DNA from: Alphaproteobacteria bacterium bin52
GTDB lineage: Bacteria > Pseudomonadota > Alphaproteobacteria > Thalassobaculales > Thalassobaculaceae
Length of the DNA: 51,180 nucleotides
NCBI GenBank assembly: GCA_002238645.1
Contig: MPMT01000032.1
Span: 1-51,180, forward strand
Direction of reading: 5' to 3'
A program made the translations under genes and the position numbers. The notes below the pieces were generated by a model, which was not told the origin of the DNA, made no database searches, and saw nothing but the letters and a program-made list of their open reading frames with translations. The first letter of the stretch is position 1; each line of letters begins with the position of its first letter. This document shows, piece by piece, positions 6,878 through 16,686 of this stretch.

Positions 6878-8239
6878 CTATTCCCGGCTCCGGGTCTCGA
6901 TTACCACCAGGGGTTCCTCGGCCGGGTTGGACAGGGTGGCCGTCTGGCCGGGCCCGATGGCGACCGTATCCCGTGTGGCAACGGGTGTCGTCCTGCCCTC
7001 CCGGGGCCACCCGGCAAGCCTGCCGGCACCGGACAGCACCGTCACCGTCCGGTCGGGCCCGAGCAACAGTTCAGCCCCCGGGTCAACGACGAGACGTGCC
7101 ACCCGGTACCCGGGCCCGCGGTCGAGCTCGACAGACCGTCCCCAGGGATGCCGTGCTTCCGGATGGTGGGCTGCCTCGGATCTGCCCGCCGCTGCAAGCG
7201 CCCCGGCAATCCGTCCCGTCTCCTGGGCGCGTGCGAGCGGCAGCACAAGCACCGCGTCCGGGGTCTCGATGATCGCGACATCCCGCATGCCGTGCACGAC
7301 CACCAGACGTGAGCCGGCGCGGACGAGGCTTGACTCGACGTCGTCCACGACGACATCGCCCGCGACCGCGTTTCCTGCCTCGTCCCGGCCCGCCGCCTCC
7401 CACAGCGACAGCCACGATCCGGCATCGTGCCATCCGGCCTCGAACGGGATCACCGCAGTGTTGTCCGAACGCTCGATGACGGCGCGGTCAACCGAATTCG
7501 ACGGACAGCGGGAAAACGACATCCTGTCAGGGCGGAGTATCCGTCCATCGACACCGTCGAGCGCTTCCCGGCACCGGTGGGCGATCCCTGGAGCGAGGCG
7601 CGAGACTTCCTCCAGCCAGGAATCGGCCCGGAACAGGAAGACGCCGCTGTTCCACAGCCAGTCGCCCGAACGGCTCCACTCCGCTGCCGTCGGGGCGTCG
7701 GGTTTTTCGACGAACCGGCTGACGCGGTGGCACGCGGGGTGTCCGGGAACCGGTTCCCCGGGAAGGATGTAGCCGTAGCCGGTTTCCGCGCGATGGGGGC
7801 GGACACCGAAGGTGACAAGGTGACCCGAACCGGCGGCCGAACCGGCCCTGGTGACCGCATCGACCAGCCTGTCGGGCCTGTGCACCACGTGGTCGGACGG
7901 CAGGACCAGCATCCGGTCATCGGGCGCGCGGTCCTCGAGGCACAGCGCGGCCAAAGTCACGGCAGGCGCAGTGCCGCGGCCATCGGGCTCGACCACGATC
8001 CGCTCCGCCTCGACCCCGATCAACACGAGCTGGCGGCGAATCTCGTCCACATGCGCCTGGTGGCACAGGATCAGCGGCGGGGTGAAGACGGCCGCATCGG
8101 CGCAGCGCAGGACTGCCGACTGGAACAGGCTCGGCATCCCGGCCCGGGCTTGCAGCTGCTTGGGAAACCCGCTACGGGACTCCGGCCACAGGCGTGTTCC
8201 CGAACCGCCTGCCAGAATGACCGGGTGGATCCTTACCAT
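6878..8239 (-). CDS. manC: Mannose-1-phosphate guanylyltransferase (ManC-like) with degenerate isomerase domain
   Basis: A 453-residue protein that would form GDP-mannose from mannose-1-phosphate and GTP for polysaccharide synthesis. The nucleotidyltransferase domain is clear: LAGGSGTRLWPESRSGFPKQ at residues 9-28, PSDHVVH, and FVEKPD. The C-terminal cupin that is phosphomannose isomerase in bifunctional homologues starts with HPWGRSVELD, but the metal-binding QxHxHRxEHW segment is replaced by LLLGPDRTVTVL, so isomerase activity is unlikely. The start at 8239 (MVRIHPVIL) is where homology begins. It is divergent from the PfkB kinase, with 50 bases between them. Confidence 0.85.
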   Translation of the reverse strand: MVRIHPVILAGGSGTRLWPESRSGFPKQLQARAGMPSLFQSAVLRCADAAVFTPPLILCHQAHVDEIRRQLVLIGVEAERIVVEPDGRGTAPAVTLAALCLEDRAPDDRMLVLPSDHVVHRPDRLVDAVTRAGSAAGSGHLVTFGVRPHRAETGYGYILPGEPVPGHPACHRVSRFVEKPDAPTAAEWSRSGDWLWNSGVFLFRADSWLEEVSRLAPGIAHRCREALDGVDGRILRPDRMSFSRCPSNSVDRAVIERSDNTAVIPFEAGWHDAGSWLSLWEAAGRDEAGNAVAGDVVVDDVESSLVRAGSRLVVVHGMRDVAIIETPDAVLVLPLARAQETGRIAGALAAAGRSEAAHHPEARHPWGRSVELDRGPGYRVARLVVDPGAELLLGPDRTVTVLSGAGRLAGWPREGRTTPVATRDTVAIGPGQTATLSNPAEEPLVVIETRSRE

Positions 8240-8289
8240 CTGCAATCCGCCTGGCAATGGCCGGGCGGGTCGGCCAGGAGGCGATGCCA

Positions 8290-9195
8290 ATGATCGTGGT
8301 CTTCGGGTCGATCAACGTCGACCTGTTCTTCGGGGTGGCGACGCTGCCGCGACCGGGCGAGACCGTGCTGTGCGCGGAGTACGTGACCTGGCCGGGCGGC
8401 AAGGGTGCAAACCAGGCGGTCGCTGCCGCCCGCGCCGGAGCCGAGGTCAGGATGATCGGTGCGGTCGGAACCGATCCCCATGCAGGCCCCGTCCTCGAGG
8501 CGATCGATGCGACCGGGGTCGATACTTCGCACGTGGTCAGGGTCCCGGGAGTGACCGGAACGGCGGTCGTCATGGTCGAGGAAAGTGCGGAGAACCAGAT
8601 CGTGGTCGCAAGCGGCGCCAACCTGCAGGCCCGCGCCGAACATGTTCCCGATCGGGTGCTCGGGCCCGCGACCACTCTGGTGGTCCAGCTCGAAGTCCCG
8701 ATCGCGGAAATCCACGTGGTGCTCGAACGGTCGAAACGGTCCGGCAGCCGAACGGTGCTGAACGCCGCTCCGGCGCAGACCCTGCCGCGGGGCATGCTGG
8801 AGGCGTGCGACGTGATCGTGGCCAACCGCGGCGAGGCGGACGTGCTCGCCGGAGCCGCACGCGACGCGCTGGCCCAGGTTCGCACGCTGGCGGACCGGTA
8901 CGGGTGCGACTGCATCATCACTCTGGGAGACGAGGGTGCGGTACTGGCGAGCGGGGGCGGCCTGTTTCGACTGGGCAGCCTCGACATTCGTCCTGTCGAC
9001 ACCGTCGGTGCCGGCGACGCGTTCGTCGGCGTTCTTGCGGCGCGGCTTGACGCCGGCGACCCGCTGCTGGACGCGGCACGGTATGCGAGTGTTGCCGCGG
9101 GGCTGGCGTGCCTGGAGGAAGGGGCGCAGATGCGGGTTCCGGCAGCCGACATCGAGCAGGCTCTCGGGCGGCTCGCCCCGGCGCAGCCCGTCTGA
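8290..9195 (+). CDS. PfkB-family sugar kinase, ribokinase-like
   Basis: A 301-residue protein of the PfkB kinase family. Family signature 1 appears as GGKGANQAVAAARAG near residue 37, and signature 2, with the catalytic base Asp, as DTVGAGDAFVGVLAA near 237. It begins with the substrate-lid strand FGSINVDLFF. The overall pattern is closest to ribokinase, which phosphorylates ribose at O5, but the exact sugar cannot be read from sequence. ATG 8290 is preferred over 8284 because AGGAGG (8276-8281) is 8 bases upstream of it. It ends 5 bases before the convergent permease gene. Confidence 0.85.
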   Translation: MIVVFGSINVDLFFGVATLPRPGETVLCAEYVTWPGGKGANQAVAAARAGAEVRMIGAVGTDPHAGPVLEAIDATGVDTSHVVRVPGVTGTAVVMVEESAENQIVVASGANLQARAEHVPDRVLGPATTLVVQLEVPIAEIHVVLERSKRSGSRTVLNAAPAQTLPRGMLEACDVIVANRGEADVLAGAARDALAQVRTLADRYGCDCIITLGDEGAVLASGGGLFRLGSLDIRPVDTVGAGDAFVGVLAARLDAGDPLLDAARYASVAAGLACLEEGAQMRVPAADIEQALGRLAPAQPV

Positions 9196-9200
9196 CCCCG

Positions 9201-10112
9201 TCACGGCGACCCCGCGGCGGCCCGGGGATCGAGAGCGGCCTGGAGGCCGTCGCCGAGCAGGTTGAAGGCGATCACGGTGACGAAGATCAGCAGACCCGGC
9301 CAGACCGCAAGCAGCGGCGCCTGGTGCATGAGTTCCTGGGCGCCGTTCAGCATGTTGCCCCAGCTCGGGACCGGTGGATGGATGCCGAGGCCGAGGAAGC
9401 TCAGGACGCTCTCGAACAGGATCACGTTGCCGACAGCGAGTGTGGTGGCGACCAGCAGCGGAGACGCGGCATTGGGCAGGATGTGCCGGAACATGATCCG
9501 GGCCGGTCCGAGCCCGAGTGCGTGCGCGACCTGGACGAATTCCCGTTCCCGCAGGCTGAGCGTGGTTCCGCGAACCAGCCGTGCCACCCCTGGCCAGCCG
9601 ACGATCGCGATGATGGCGATGATGCGGTAGAGGCTGAAGCTCGCCGAATTGCCCACGCCTTCCGGTAGCCCGAGCTTCGCCGGATCCACCGCCGCGAGCA
9701 CGATCAGCAGCGGTAGCAGCGGCAGTGAAATCAGCGCATCGGCACAGCGCATGATCACATCGTCGACCCGCCCGCCGACAAAACCGGACACGAGCCCGAG
9801 AACCGCGCCGATCACGGCGGTGCACAGGGCTGCCGACAGCCCGACCAGCAGGGAGACCCGCCCGCCGTGGAGCAGCCTCAGCAGCAGGTCCCTGCCGAGT
9901 TCGTCGGTCCCGAGCCAGTGAACAGGGCCGGGGGGTGCGAGCCGGTTGAACAGGTCGACGCGGGCCGCGTCCAGCGCGAGCATGGCCTCGAGCAGGGGGG
10001 CAGCGACGACCAGCAATCCGAGACCGGCCAGAATGATCAGGCTGGCCACTGCCGAGGGGTAGGCGCGCAGGCGCCGCCACGCCTGGCCGGTGCGGGTTGC
10101 CGGACGTCTCAT
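9201..10112 (-). CDS. Dipeptide/oligopeptide-type ABC transporter permease (DppC/OppC family)
   Basis: A 303-residue inner-membrane permease with an N-terminal OppC segment (first membrane helix near residues 22-42) and a binding-protein-dependent transport domain. The family tags HWLGTDELGRDLLLRLLHG and, in the EAA loop, AHALGLGPARIMFRHILPN contact the ATPase. It overlaps the upstream permease by 4 bases (ATGA), indicating translational coupling. It would form a heterodimer with that protein. No ATPase gene follows; the next gene is convergent. Confidence 0.92.
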   Translation of the reverse strand: MRRPATRTGQAWRRLRAYPSAVASLIILAGLGLLVVAAPLLEAMLALDAARVDLFNRLAPPGPVHWLGTDELGRDLLLRLLHGGRVSLLVGLSAALCTAVIGAVLGLVSGFVGGRVDDVIMRCADALISLPLLPLLIVLAAVDPAKLGLPEGVGNSASFSLYRIIAIIAIVGWPGVARLVRGTTLSLREREFVQVAHALGLGPARIMFRHILPNAASPLLVATTLAVGNVILFESVLSFLGLGIHPPVPSWGNMLNGAQELMHQAPLLAVWPGLLIFVTVIAFNLLGDGLQAALDPRAAAGSP

Positions 10113-11074
10113 CCGTGCGCTCTGCTGCGGTAGGTGATGCGCGGATCGAGCCAGGCGTAGGCGATGTCGGCGAGGATGTTGGCGAGAAGGGTGACGAGTG
10201 TTGCCAGCAGCAGGCCGACCAGGGCCAGGTTGTAGTCGTTGCCCATGACCGCGTCGTAGATCGTCTTGCCCATGCCGAGCCAGCCGAACATGGTCTCGGT
10301 GATCAGTGCGCCGGAGAACAGGCCTCCGACATCGAGCGCAGCGATCGTCACCACGGGGATCAGCGCATTGCGCAGCGCGTGGCGCCGCACGACGTGCCTT
10401 TCCGCAACGCCCTTGGCCCGGGCGGTGCGAATGTACTCCTCCCGCATCACCTCGATCATGGCCGAGCGCACGTGGCGCGTGTAGCCGGCCACGGCGGCGG
10501 CCGAGAGCGTGAGCACAGGGAGGACCATGTAGCGCAGGCGCTCCAGCACCCCGTCGCCCTCGTGTCCCATGCCGCCCGCCGGCAGCAGTCCGAGGACGAC
10601 GGCGAAGAGCAGGATCAGCAGCAGGGCGAACCAGAACGGCGGGATCGACACGCCGGCAAAGCAGCAGAGGTTGATCGCCTGGTCACTCCACGATCCGGGC
10701 CGCAGCGCGGCATGGATGCCGGCGGGAACCGCGATGGCGACGGCGATTGCGAGCGAGACCGCCATCAGCAGCAGCGAGTTGCCGAGCCGCGGGGCAAGAA
10801 CCTCGAGCACCGGCTCGTTCAGCAGCCGCGAGTACCCGAATTCGCCCGCAAGGGCGTTCCGGAGCCACGCGAGGTAGCGGTCGATCAACGGCTGGTCGAG
10901 GCCGTGCAGCGCCTTCAGCCGCGCGATGTCGTCCGACGTGATGTCCGGGTCTGCCGCAAACATCAGGTCGATCGGGTCACCGGGCATCAGGCCGAGCAGG
11001 ACGTAGGTTGCGAACGACATCGCGAGCAGCACGATCGCGGACTGGCCGAGACGTGCGAGCAGGAACCTCAGCAT
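10109..11074 (-). CDS. Dipeptide/oligopeptide-type ABC transporter permease (DppB/OppB family)
   Basis: A 321-residue permease. The N-terminus MLRFLLARLGQSAIVLLAMS is a typical DppB first helix, followed by GLMPGDPIDLM, a large periplasmic loop and the EAA-type motif RTARAKGVAERHVVRRHALR near residues 216-235. It pairs with the downstream DppC-type permease and receives substrate from the binding protein encoded 19 bases upstream. The cargo could be peptides, nickel, opines or glycosides in this family; the sequence does not decide. Confidence 0.92.
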   Translation of the reverse strand: MLRFLLARLGQSAIVLLAMSFATYVLLGLMPGDPIDLMFAADPDITSDDIARLKALHGLDQPLIDRYLAWLRNALAGEFGYSRLLNEPVLEVLAPRLGNSLLLMAVSLAIAVAIAVPAGIHAALRPGSWSDQAINLCCFAGVSIPPFWFALLLILLFAVVLGLLPAGGMGHEGDGVLERLRYMVLPVLTLSAAAVAGYTRHVRSAMIEVMREEYIRTARAKGVAERHVVRRHALRNALIPVVTIAALDVGGLFSGALITETMFGWLGMGKTIYDAVMGNDYNLALVGLLLATLVTLLANILADIAYAWLDPRITYRSRAHG

Positions 11075-11093
11075 GGCCTGGCGCCGGCCGGCG

Positions 11094-12785
11094 CTACTCG
11101 ACGCTCCATTCCTCGATCCAGTTGGTGGTCGGAGCCAGGTGGCCTGTCGGCCGGATGCCTTTCAGCCAGCGGGGAATGATGTAGGCATCGGACCGGAAAT
11201 AGAGCGGTAGCACCGGAAGCTGTTCGGCATAGATCCTCTGGACCCGTTTCCACAGCCCGGCGCGACGGGTCCGGTCGAGCTCGAGCTCGATTTCGTCGAT
11301 CAGCCGGTCCATGTCTTTGTTGCGAAACCCGGTGTAGTTCTGGCCGCTCCAGTTGTTGCCGGCAGCGGGAATGCTGTTCGAGTGCAACGTGGTGCGCGGC
11401 AGGCTTTCCGGCGCCGACAGCCACGCGAACATGGCAAGGGCGCTGAAGGCGCGGTTTGAGATGGTCTGCCCGAACAGCACGCGTGCCGGTTCGTTGCGGA
11501 TCGTGACCTCGACGCCGACCTCGCGCCAGTAGCTCTGCAGGACTTGCTGGACCAGTTCCCGGACCCGGTTGCCGGCGGTGGTCATGAATTCGAGCGCAAG
11601 ACGGGTTCCGTTCGCGTCATGGCGGATGCCATTGCGGATCGTGGACCAGCCGGCATCGTCCAGCAGTGCCCTGGCCCGGTCGGGATCATGCGGATAGGTG
11701 CGCACGTCGTCCGTGTGGATCCAGTCGAGCGGGTTGACCATGGTGTGTGCGACCGGCTGCTTGCCCTCGAACAGCCGGGCGTTGACCGCTTCCCGATCGA
11801 TTGCGTGCAGGAGTGCCCGCCTCACGCGCAGGTCAGCCAGGATCGGGTTGTCGAGCATCAGATCGATGTGCTCGTAGATCAGCCCCGGCTTGTAGACGAC
11901 ATCGAACCGGTTGCCGTGGCGCTTCTCGAAGGACAGGGCCTGGTCCAGCGTCAGGCCCATCTCGCCGGGAATGTAGTCGATGGCGCCCGACAGCAGGTGG
12001 GCCTCGAGGGCAGCGGTCTTCTCGATGGTGCGCACCTCGATGCGGTCGAATGCGGGGGACTGCCCCTTCCAGTGCGCGTTGCGCTCCAGCACCACCGTGG
12101 CGCCCGGCGAGACTGCCGTGATCCGGTACGGGCCGTTGTACAGGCCGGGATTGGTCGGATCGGTCTGGTAGAGGGTGCGGTGACGGTAGTTCCCTGGCTC
12201 GGCGAATGCGGCTTCTTCCAGATGTGCGGGCAGAAGCAACCCGAACGAGGCCTGGTAGAGGTAGTCGAGCTTGCTGCTGACGACGCTGAAGGTCTTCTCG
12301 TCGTGCACCTCGATCCGGGTGACGTCCAGGAACGACTGGCGGTCCGGCACACCGGTGTCGGGATGTCGTCCCACCTTCCAGGTAAACACCACGTCCTTCG
12401 TGGTGACCGGAACACCGTCGCCCCAGTAGACGTCGTCGCGCAGCGTGACCCTGGAAATCACTCCGCGCCTGCCGGTGGGTGTCCCGTCCGCGTCCACGGC
12501 GTCGGTGGCCACCGCCCGGCCGTTCTCGAAGGTGGCGAGTTCCGTGCACATCCGGCAGGTCACGTTCCAGTCGTGGTCGAACATGCTGACCGGCCGGTGC
12601 GCCATCGCGAGGATGTATGACTTGGCCAGCATCGAGTCGATCAGCGGGTTCAGCGTCGAGGGAAACTGCGTGATGCCGATGGCGAGCTGATCGCGGGCGT
12701 CAGCCCTCGCCGGCAGCAGGCAGGCAATCGCAACCAGCCCGGCCGCGACGAAGGGTCGCAGCCGGCCGGGCAGGCATCCGGTCAT
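11094..12785 (-). CDS. ABC transporter substrate-binding protein, SBP_bac_5 family
   Basis: A 563-residue periplasmic binding protein. Residues 1-30 form a signal peptide with a basic start, a hydrophobic core (FVAAGLVAIACLL) and a cut after PARADA. Family 5 features follow: QFPSTLNPLIDSMLA, DDVYWGDGVPVTTKDVVFTW, and DLRVRRALLHAIDREAVN. It is followed by the two permeases, so the three genes form an importer core. It starts 18 bases after the glutathione transferase stop. Length and sequence fit peptide-type binding proteins, but the ligand is unknown. Confidence 0.92.
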   Translation of the reverse strand: MTGCLPGRLRPFVAAGLVAIACLLPARADARDQLAIGITQFPSTLNPLIDSMLAKSYILAMAHRPVSMFDHDWNVTCRMCTELATFENGRAVATDAVDADGTPTGRRGVISRVTLRDDVYWGDGVPVTTKDVVFTWKVGRHPDTGVPDRQSFLDVTRIEVHDEKTFSVVSSKLDYLYQASFGLLLPAHLEEAAFAEPGNYRHRTLYQTDPTNPGLYNGPYRITAVSPGATVVLERNAHWKGQSPAFDRIEVRTIEKTAALEAHLLSGAIDYIPGEMGLTLDQALSFEKRHGNRFDVVYKPGLIYEHIDLMLDNPILADLRVRRALLHAIDREAVNARLFEGKQPVAHTMVNPLDWIHTDDVRTYPHDPDRARALLDDAGWSTIRNGIRHDANGTRLALEFMTTAGNRVRELVQQVLQSYWREVGVEVTIRNEPARVLFGQTISNRAFSALAMFAWLSAPESLPRTTLHSNSIPAAGNNWSGQNYTGFRNKDMDRLIDEIELELDRTRRAGLWKRVQRIYAEQLPVLPLYFRSDAYIIPRWLKGIRPTGHLAPTTNWIEEWSVE

Positions 12786-12803
12786 CGCCCGGCCCTCCGT
12801 GCT

Positions 12804-13427
12804 TCAGGTCAAGGGGATGTCCAGCACCGTGGTCCTGAACGCGGGCCGCTCGCAGATCCGCGCGTACCAGCCTTCCAGGTTGGCCATCGCCGGGCGGTCG
12901 TCGATCAGCGCGAACCAGCGGTAGGTCATGACGCCGAGCGGAATGTCGGCCATGGTGAGCCCGTCGCCGACCATGAAGCTCTTCCCGGAGAGATGGCGGT
13001 CCATGATCTGCATCAACGGGATCATGCCGAGCCGTCCGGCCTCGATGGCCGCCGGATCGCGGTCGGGCTCGGGGGTCCGAACCAGGTTCCAGAAGATGGG
13101 TGTGATCTGAGGGGCGACGGTCGTCTGCTGCCAGTCCATCCACCGGTCGGCGTCCGCGCGTGCCTGCGGGTCCTCCGGACAGAGGATCCCGGACCCGTGC
13201 CTGCCGGCCAGGTAGCGGACGATCGCGTTGGACTCCCACAGGACGAACCCGTCCTCCTCCATGGTCGGAACCCGGGAGTTGGGGTTCATCGCCTTGTACT
13301 CCGGCGTGTCGACCACCCCGAACGCGCCGCCCGCGTCCCGTCTCTCGAATGTCACGTCCAGTTCTCTCAGTGCCCACAGGACCTTCTGAACGTTGGACGA
13401 ATTGTTGCGGCCATGGATGGTGAGCAT
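12804..13427 (-). CDS. Glutathione S-transferase family protein
   Basis: A 207-residue cytosolic protein with the thioredoxin-like N-terminal domain (MLTIHGRNNSSNVQKVLWAL) containing the candidate catalytic Ser/Asn, the cis-proline glutathione site (NSRVPTMEEDG), and the glutamate-serine pair WESNAIVRYLAG. The helical C-terminal domain carries the N-capping motif LTMADIPLGVM. It would conjugate or reduce electrophilic substrates with glutathione; the substrate is unknown. GAGGAG lies upstream of the ATG at 13427. Its place in a transporter operon hints at handling an imported or exported compound. Confidence 0.9.
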   Translation of the reverse strand: MLTIHGRNNSSNVQKVLWALRELDVTFERRDAGGAFGVVDTPEYKAMNPNSRVPTMEEDGFVLWESNAIVRYLAGRHGSGILCPEDPQARADADRWMDWQQTTVAPQITPIFWNLVRTPEPDRDPAAIEAGRLGMIPLMQIMDRHLSGKSFMVGDGLTMADIPLGVMTYRWFALIDDRPAMANLEGWYARICERPAFRTTVLDIPLT

Positions 13428-13528
13428 GGTGCGATCTCCTCGTGAAACGGAACCGGCAGGGGCGCTGCCTCGGCAGGTTGTACGAACCGGCCCGATCCCT
13501 GTCGAGCAAAGAAGCGCCGGCCGCCACG

Positions 13529-14716
13529 TTACCGGGGGGCGTGCTGCTCGCTCATGGCCAGGCCGGCGGCAAGGCACAGGCCGGCCCCGGAGACGGCCAG
13601 CATGACCCACCAGGATGCCGCCCATCCCCCGAGACCGGCGACAGCGGCGGCGAGTACCGGGGGCCCGAGCAGGCTGCCCAGCGCCGCGCCCTGAACCACG
13701 GATCCACTGGCGGTCGCGACGAGGGCCGCTCGCGTTGCCCCGGCCGCCGCCCCGGCCAGGGCTGCTGCCGGCAGCAGACCGCCGACGGCGCTGAAGACGA
13801 GGGCAAGCGGGACCCGCAGCACGTCGGGCGTGGCGGCGAGGAAGATGCCGGCACCGGCTCCTCCCATGGCGACGTACGCAACGGCAACCAGGATCCAGCG
13901 TGGAACCCGGCGGTGCATGGCCCAGGCGGCAGCAAGGTTGCCGCAGGCATTCACCGCGACCACCAGCGCGGCCCAGGCCGCCGCCGCCGCGGTTTCGTGA
14001 CCCTGGTCCTCGATCAGGAAGGTCGGGAGCCAGGCCATGATGGCGAACCACTGCAGCGTGTAGAGTGCAAAGCCGAGGCTGAACAGCCAGAGCGGCAGGC
14101 TGGAAAGCGTCGCGCGCACGCCGGGCCAGTCGATGGCGCGCGAGGGAAACGGCTGCGGCCAGCTGCTCGGGCGCAGGCGCCATCCGAGAAAAACCGCAAA
14201 ACCGGCAACAAGTGCGCCGCTGACCAGCCAGAACGTGCGCCAGCCGGCCATGTCGGCGATCGCCGGGGCCCCCAGCATGGCAATCGCCATGCCGATCGGC
14301 ATGTAGGCGCCCCAGATTCCGAATACCAGGCCGTAGTTGCGTGGGTGTGTCGCGACCGCGAGCAGGCGCGGTGCGGTGACCGTGACGGCGACGAAACCCA
14401 TGCCCTCGAGAAAGCGCGAGACCAGAAGGCCGGAGCCCGTATCGGCGAGGCCTCCCAGGAGGCTGCCGGCCGCGAGCAGGACCATGCCGGCAAGAACCAG
14501 GCGCCGGGGGCCGGCACGGTCGGTGACCATCCCGGTTGCCACGGCAAGTACCGCGCTGGTTGCGTAGCACAGCGAGGTCAGCCAGCCGGCGGTGATCAGG
14601 TCGAGACCGAGGTCGGACCGCAATTCGGGAAGCACCGGCGAGACCTTGCCGACCTGGAACCCGGCAAGGATCCCGGCACCGAGCGCTGCCAGCACAATGT
14701 CCCAGCGTGTGGTCAT
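13529..14716 (-). CDS. Major facilitator superfamily transporter
   Basis: A 395-residue membrane protein with about twelve hydrophobic segments. The first half carries the MFS loop 2-3 signature as [17 protein letters not shown], and helix 4-5 reads [20 protein letters not shown]. The two halves are joined by a cytoplasmic loop near residues 195-215. The start at 14716 (MTTRWDIVL) is the first Met before helix 1; upstream codons in frame look non-coding. It heads a same-strand run with the transferase and ABC genes, 101 bases before the transferase. Substrate not predictable. Confidence 0.88.
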   Translation of the reverse strand: MTTRWDIVLAALGAGILAGFQVGKVSPVLPELRSDLGLDLITAGWLTSLCYATSAVLAVATGMVTDRAGPRRLVLAGMVLLAAGSLLGGLADTGSGLLVSRFLEGMGFVAVTVTAPRLLAVATHPRNYGLVFGIWGAYMPIGMAIAMLGAPAIADMAGWRTFWLVSGALVAGFAVFLGWRLRPSSWPQPFPSRAIDWPGVRATLSSLPLWLFSLGFALYTLQWFAIMAWLPTFLIEDQGHETAAAAAWAALVVAVNACGNLAAAWAMHRRVPRWILVAVAYVAMGGAGAGIFLAATPDVLRVPLALVFSAVGGLLPAAALAGAAAGATRAALVATASGSVVQGAALGSLLGPPVLAAAVAGLGGWAASWWVMLAVSGAGLCLAAGLAMSEQHAPR

Positions 14717-14906
14717 GGCCTGCCGGAGTTGCGGGAAGACACGAACCCCCGGTGCGCGCCGCCGCCCGGGATCTGCGGGCTCCGGCCGCGGACATCCTGC
14801 GCCGCCCGCGCCAACCGCCACGGCCGGGACCCTACAAGGCGGACGGAAGCGAGACAACCGCGCGTGCCGGGCCCGGTCCGACACCCGGCGAGCCGGGGCC
14901 TTCGGC

Positions 14907-14935
14907 TTGACGGAAGGCGCGGTTCGACGTATATG
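14907..14935 (+). promoter_or_regulatory. Candidate sigma70 promoter of rpmB
   Basis: TTGACG (14907-14912) and TATATG (14930-14935) with a 17-base spacer, about 67 bases before rpmB. The rest of the 286-base gap between the divergent MFS gene and rpmB shows no gene. Confidence 0.6.
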
Positions 14936-15002
14936 CCGCGCCTGTTGGGCGCAGAGCAGCCCGGCTTCAGGCTGCAGCAGGAATACCGCGGAGGACGTGA
15001 CC

Positions 15003-15290
15003 ATGGCCCGACGCTGTTCGATGACCGGCAAGGGTGTCCAGGCTGGCAACAATGTCAGTCACGCCAACAATCGAACCCGGCGCCGGTTTCTTCCGAACCT
15101 GCAGCGCACGTCGCTGATGAGCGAAGTCCTCGGCCAGCCGGTGCGCCTGCGCCTCAGCACCTCGGCCATCCGGACCATCGAGCACAAGGGCGGCCTCGAT
15201 GCTTTCCTGCGCTCGACCCGGGCCGACCGTCTCGGTCCCGAGGCGCGCAGGCTGAAGCGGCGCATCGAGAAAGTGGCGGCACGGAGCTGA
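15003..15290 (+). CDS. rpmB: 50S ribosomal protein L28
   Basis: A 95-residue basic protein matching bL28, a component of the large ribosomal subunit: it begins [20 protein letters not shown], followed by the family motif [13 protein letters not shown] and a C-terminal extension typical of alphaproteobacteria ([15 protein letters not shown]). GGAGG is 8 bases before the ATG. It is 31 bases upstream of ahcY and probably shares its transcript. Confidence 0.96.
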   Translation: MARRCSMTGKGVQAGNNVSHANNRTRRRFLPNLQRTSLMSEVLGQPVRLRLSTSAIRTIEHKGGLDAFLRSTRADRLGPEARRLKRRIEKVAARS

Positions 15291-15321
15291 TCGGGCGGCA
15301 GGGCCGTTTCGAAGGACTGCT

Positions 15322-16611
15322 ATGATCGATCAGGCCGATTACCGGGTCGCCGACATCATGCTCGCCGAGTGGGGCCGGCGCGAGATCGCGATCGCCGAAA
15401 CCGAAATGCCGGGCCTGATGGCCCTGCGCCAAGAGTACGCGGAACGCCGTCCGCTGGAAGGAGCCCGGATTGCCGGGTGCCTTCACATGACGATCCAGAC
15501 CGCGGTACTGATCGGAACCCTGCGTCGGCTCGGCGCGGAGGTCCGCTGGTCGTCGTGCAACATCTTCTCGACCCAGGATCATGCCGCCGCCGCAATGGCC
15601 GCGGAGGGCGTGCCGGTCTTTGCCTGGAAGGGCGAAACCGAGGCGGAATACGACTGGTGCATCCGGCGCACGATCGAGGGACCGGACGGCTGGACCCCGA
15701 ACATGCTGCTCGACGATGGCGGCGACCTGACCCGGATCATGCATGACGACTATCCGCAGCTGGTGCAGCGCGTGCGCGGGATCTCGGAGGAGACCACCAC
15801 CGGGGTGCTGCGTTTGCAGCAGATGGCGATCGACGGAACGCTGAAGGCGCCGGCGTTCAACGTCAATGACAGCGTGACCAAGTCGAAGTTCGACAACCTG
15901 TACGGGTGCCGGGAGAGCCTGACCGACGGCATCCGCCGGGCGACCGACATCATGCTCTCGGGCAAGACTGCGGTGGTGAACGGCTACGGCGACGTGGGCA
16001 AGGGATCGGCTGCAAGCCTGCGCAACGGCGGGGCCCGGGTCATTGTGGCCGAGATCGATCCGATCTGCGCCCTGCAGGCGGCCATGGAGGGCTACGAAGT
16101 CTCCACCATGGAAGCCTGGGCCCCGAAGGCGGACATTTTCGTGACCGCCACCGGGAACCGGGACGTCATTACCATTGACCACATGCGCCAGATGAAGGAC
16201 CGGGCCATCGTCTGCAACATCGGGCACTTCGATACCGAGGTACAGGTCGACGCGCTCAGGAACTACCCGTGGCACAACGTCAAGCCGCAGGTGGACGAGA
16301 TCGAGTTTCCCGACGGCAAGCGGGTGATCCTGCTGGCCGAGGGCCGGCTGGTCAACCTGGGCTGTGCCACCGGGCACCCCAGCTTCGTGATGAGTGCCTC
16401 GTTTACCAACCAGGTCCTGGCGCAGGTCGAACTGTGGACGGGCAGCTACCCGGTCGGCGTTCACCTGTTGCCGAAGGTGCTCGACGAGAAGGTGGCCATG
16501 CTGCACCTCGCACGTGTCGGCGCCGTGCTCACCCGGATGAACAACGAGCAGGCAACCTATATCGGGGTCTCGCCCGACGGCCCGTTCAAGCGCGACGACT
16601 ACCGCTACTGA
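15322..16611 (+). CDS. ahcY: Adenosylhomocysteinase
   Basis: A 429-residue NAD-dependent enzyme that splits S-adenosylhomocysteine into adenosine and homocysteine, clearing the product of SAM methylations. Visible marks are the substrate site [30 protein letters not shown], the catalytic Lys-Asp region [15 protein letters not shown], the NAD motif [14 protein letters not shown], and the C-terminal NAD-contacting KRDDYRY. All expected residues appear present. AAGGA precedes the ATG. Next to rpmB and upstream of a cupin gene. Confidence 0.97.
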   Translation: MIDQADYRVADIMLAEWGRREIAIAETEMPGLMALRQEYAERRPLEGARIAGCLHMTIQTAVLIGTLRRLGAEVRWSSCNIFSTQDHAAAAMAAEGVPVFAWKGETEAEYDWCIRRTIEGPDGWTPNMLLDDGGDLTRIMHDDYPQLVQRVRGISEETTTGVLRLQQMAIDGTLKAPAFNVNDSVTKSKFDNLYGCRESLTDGIRRATDIMLSGKTAVVNGYGDVGKGSAASLRNGGARVIVAEIDPICALQAAMEGYEVSTMEAWAPKADIFVTATGNRDVITIDHMRQMKDRAIVCNIGHFDTEVQVDALRNYPWHNVKPQVDEIEFPDGKRVILLAEGRLVNLGCATGHPSFVMSASFTNQVLAQVELWTGSYPVGVHLLPKVLDEKVAMLHLARVGAVLTRMNNEQATYIGVSPDGPFKRDDYRY

Positions 16612-16686
16612 CGGGCGGTCTGGCATCCGTGCCGGGCCGCTGGCATTCTGTGCCTGGAATTCTGGCCATCAGCCCGGAGCACAGGC

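Noticed and set aside
15154..16626. 490-codon minus-strand open frame
   Set aside because: It is the antisense of rpmB and ahcY, whose products are unmistakable.
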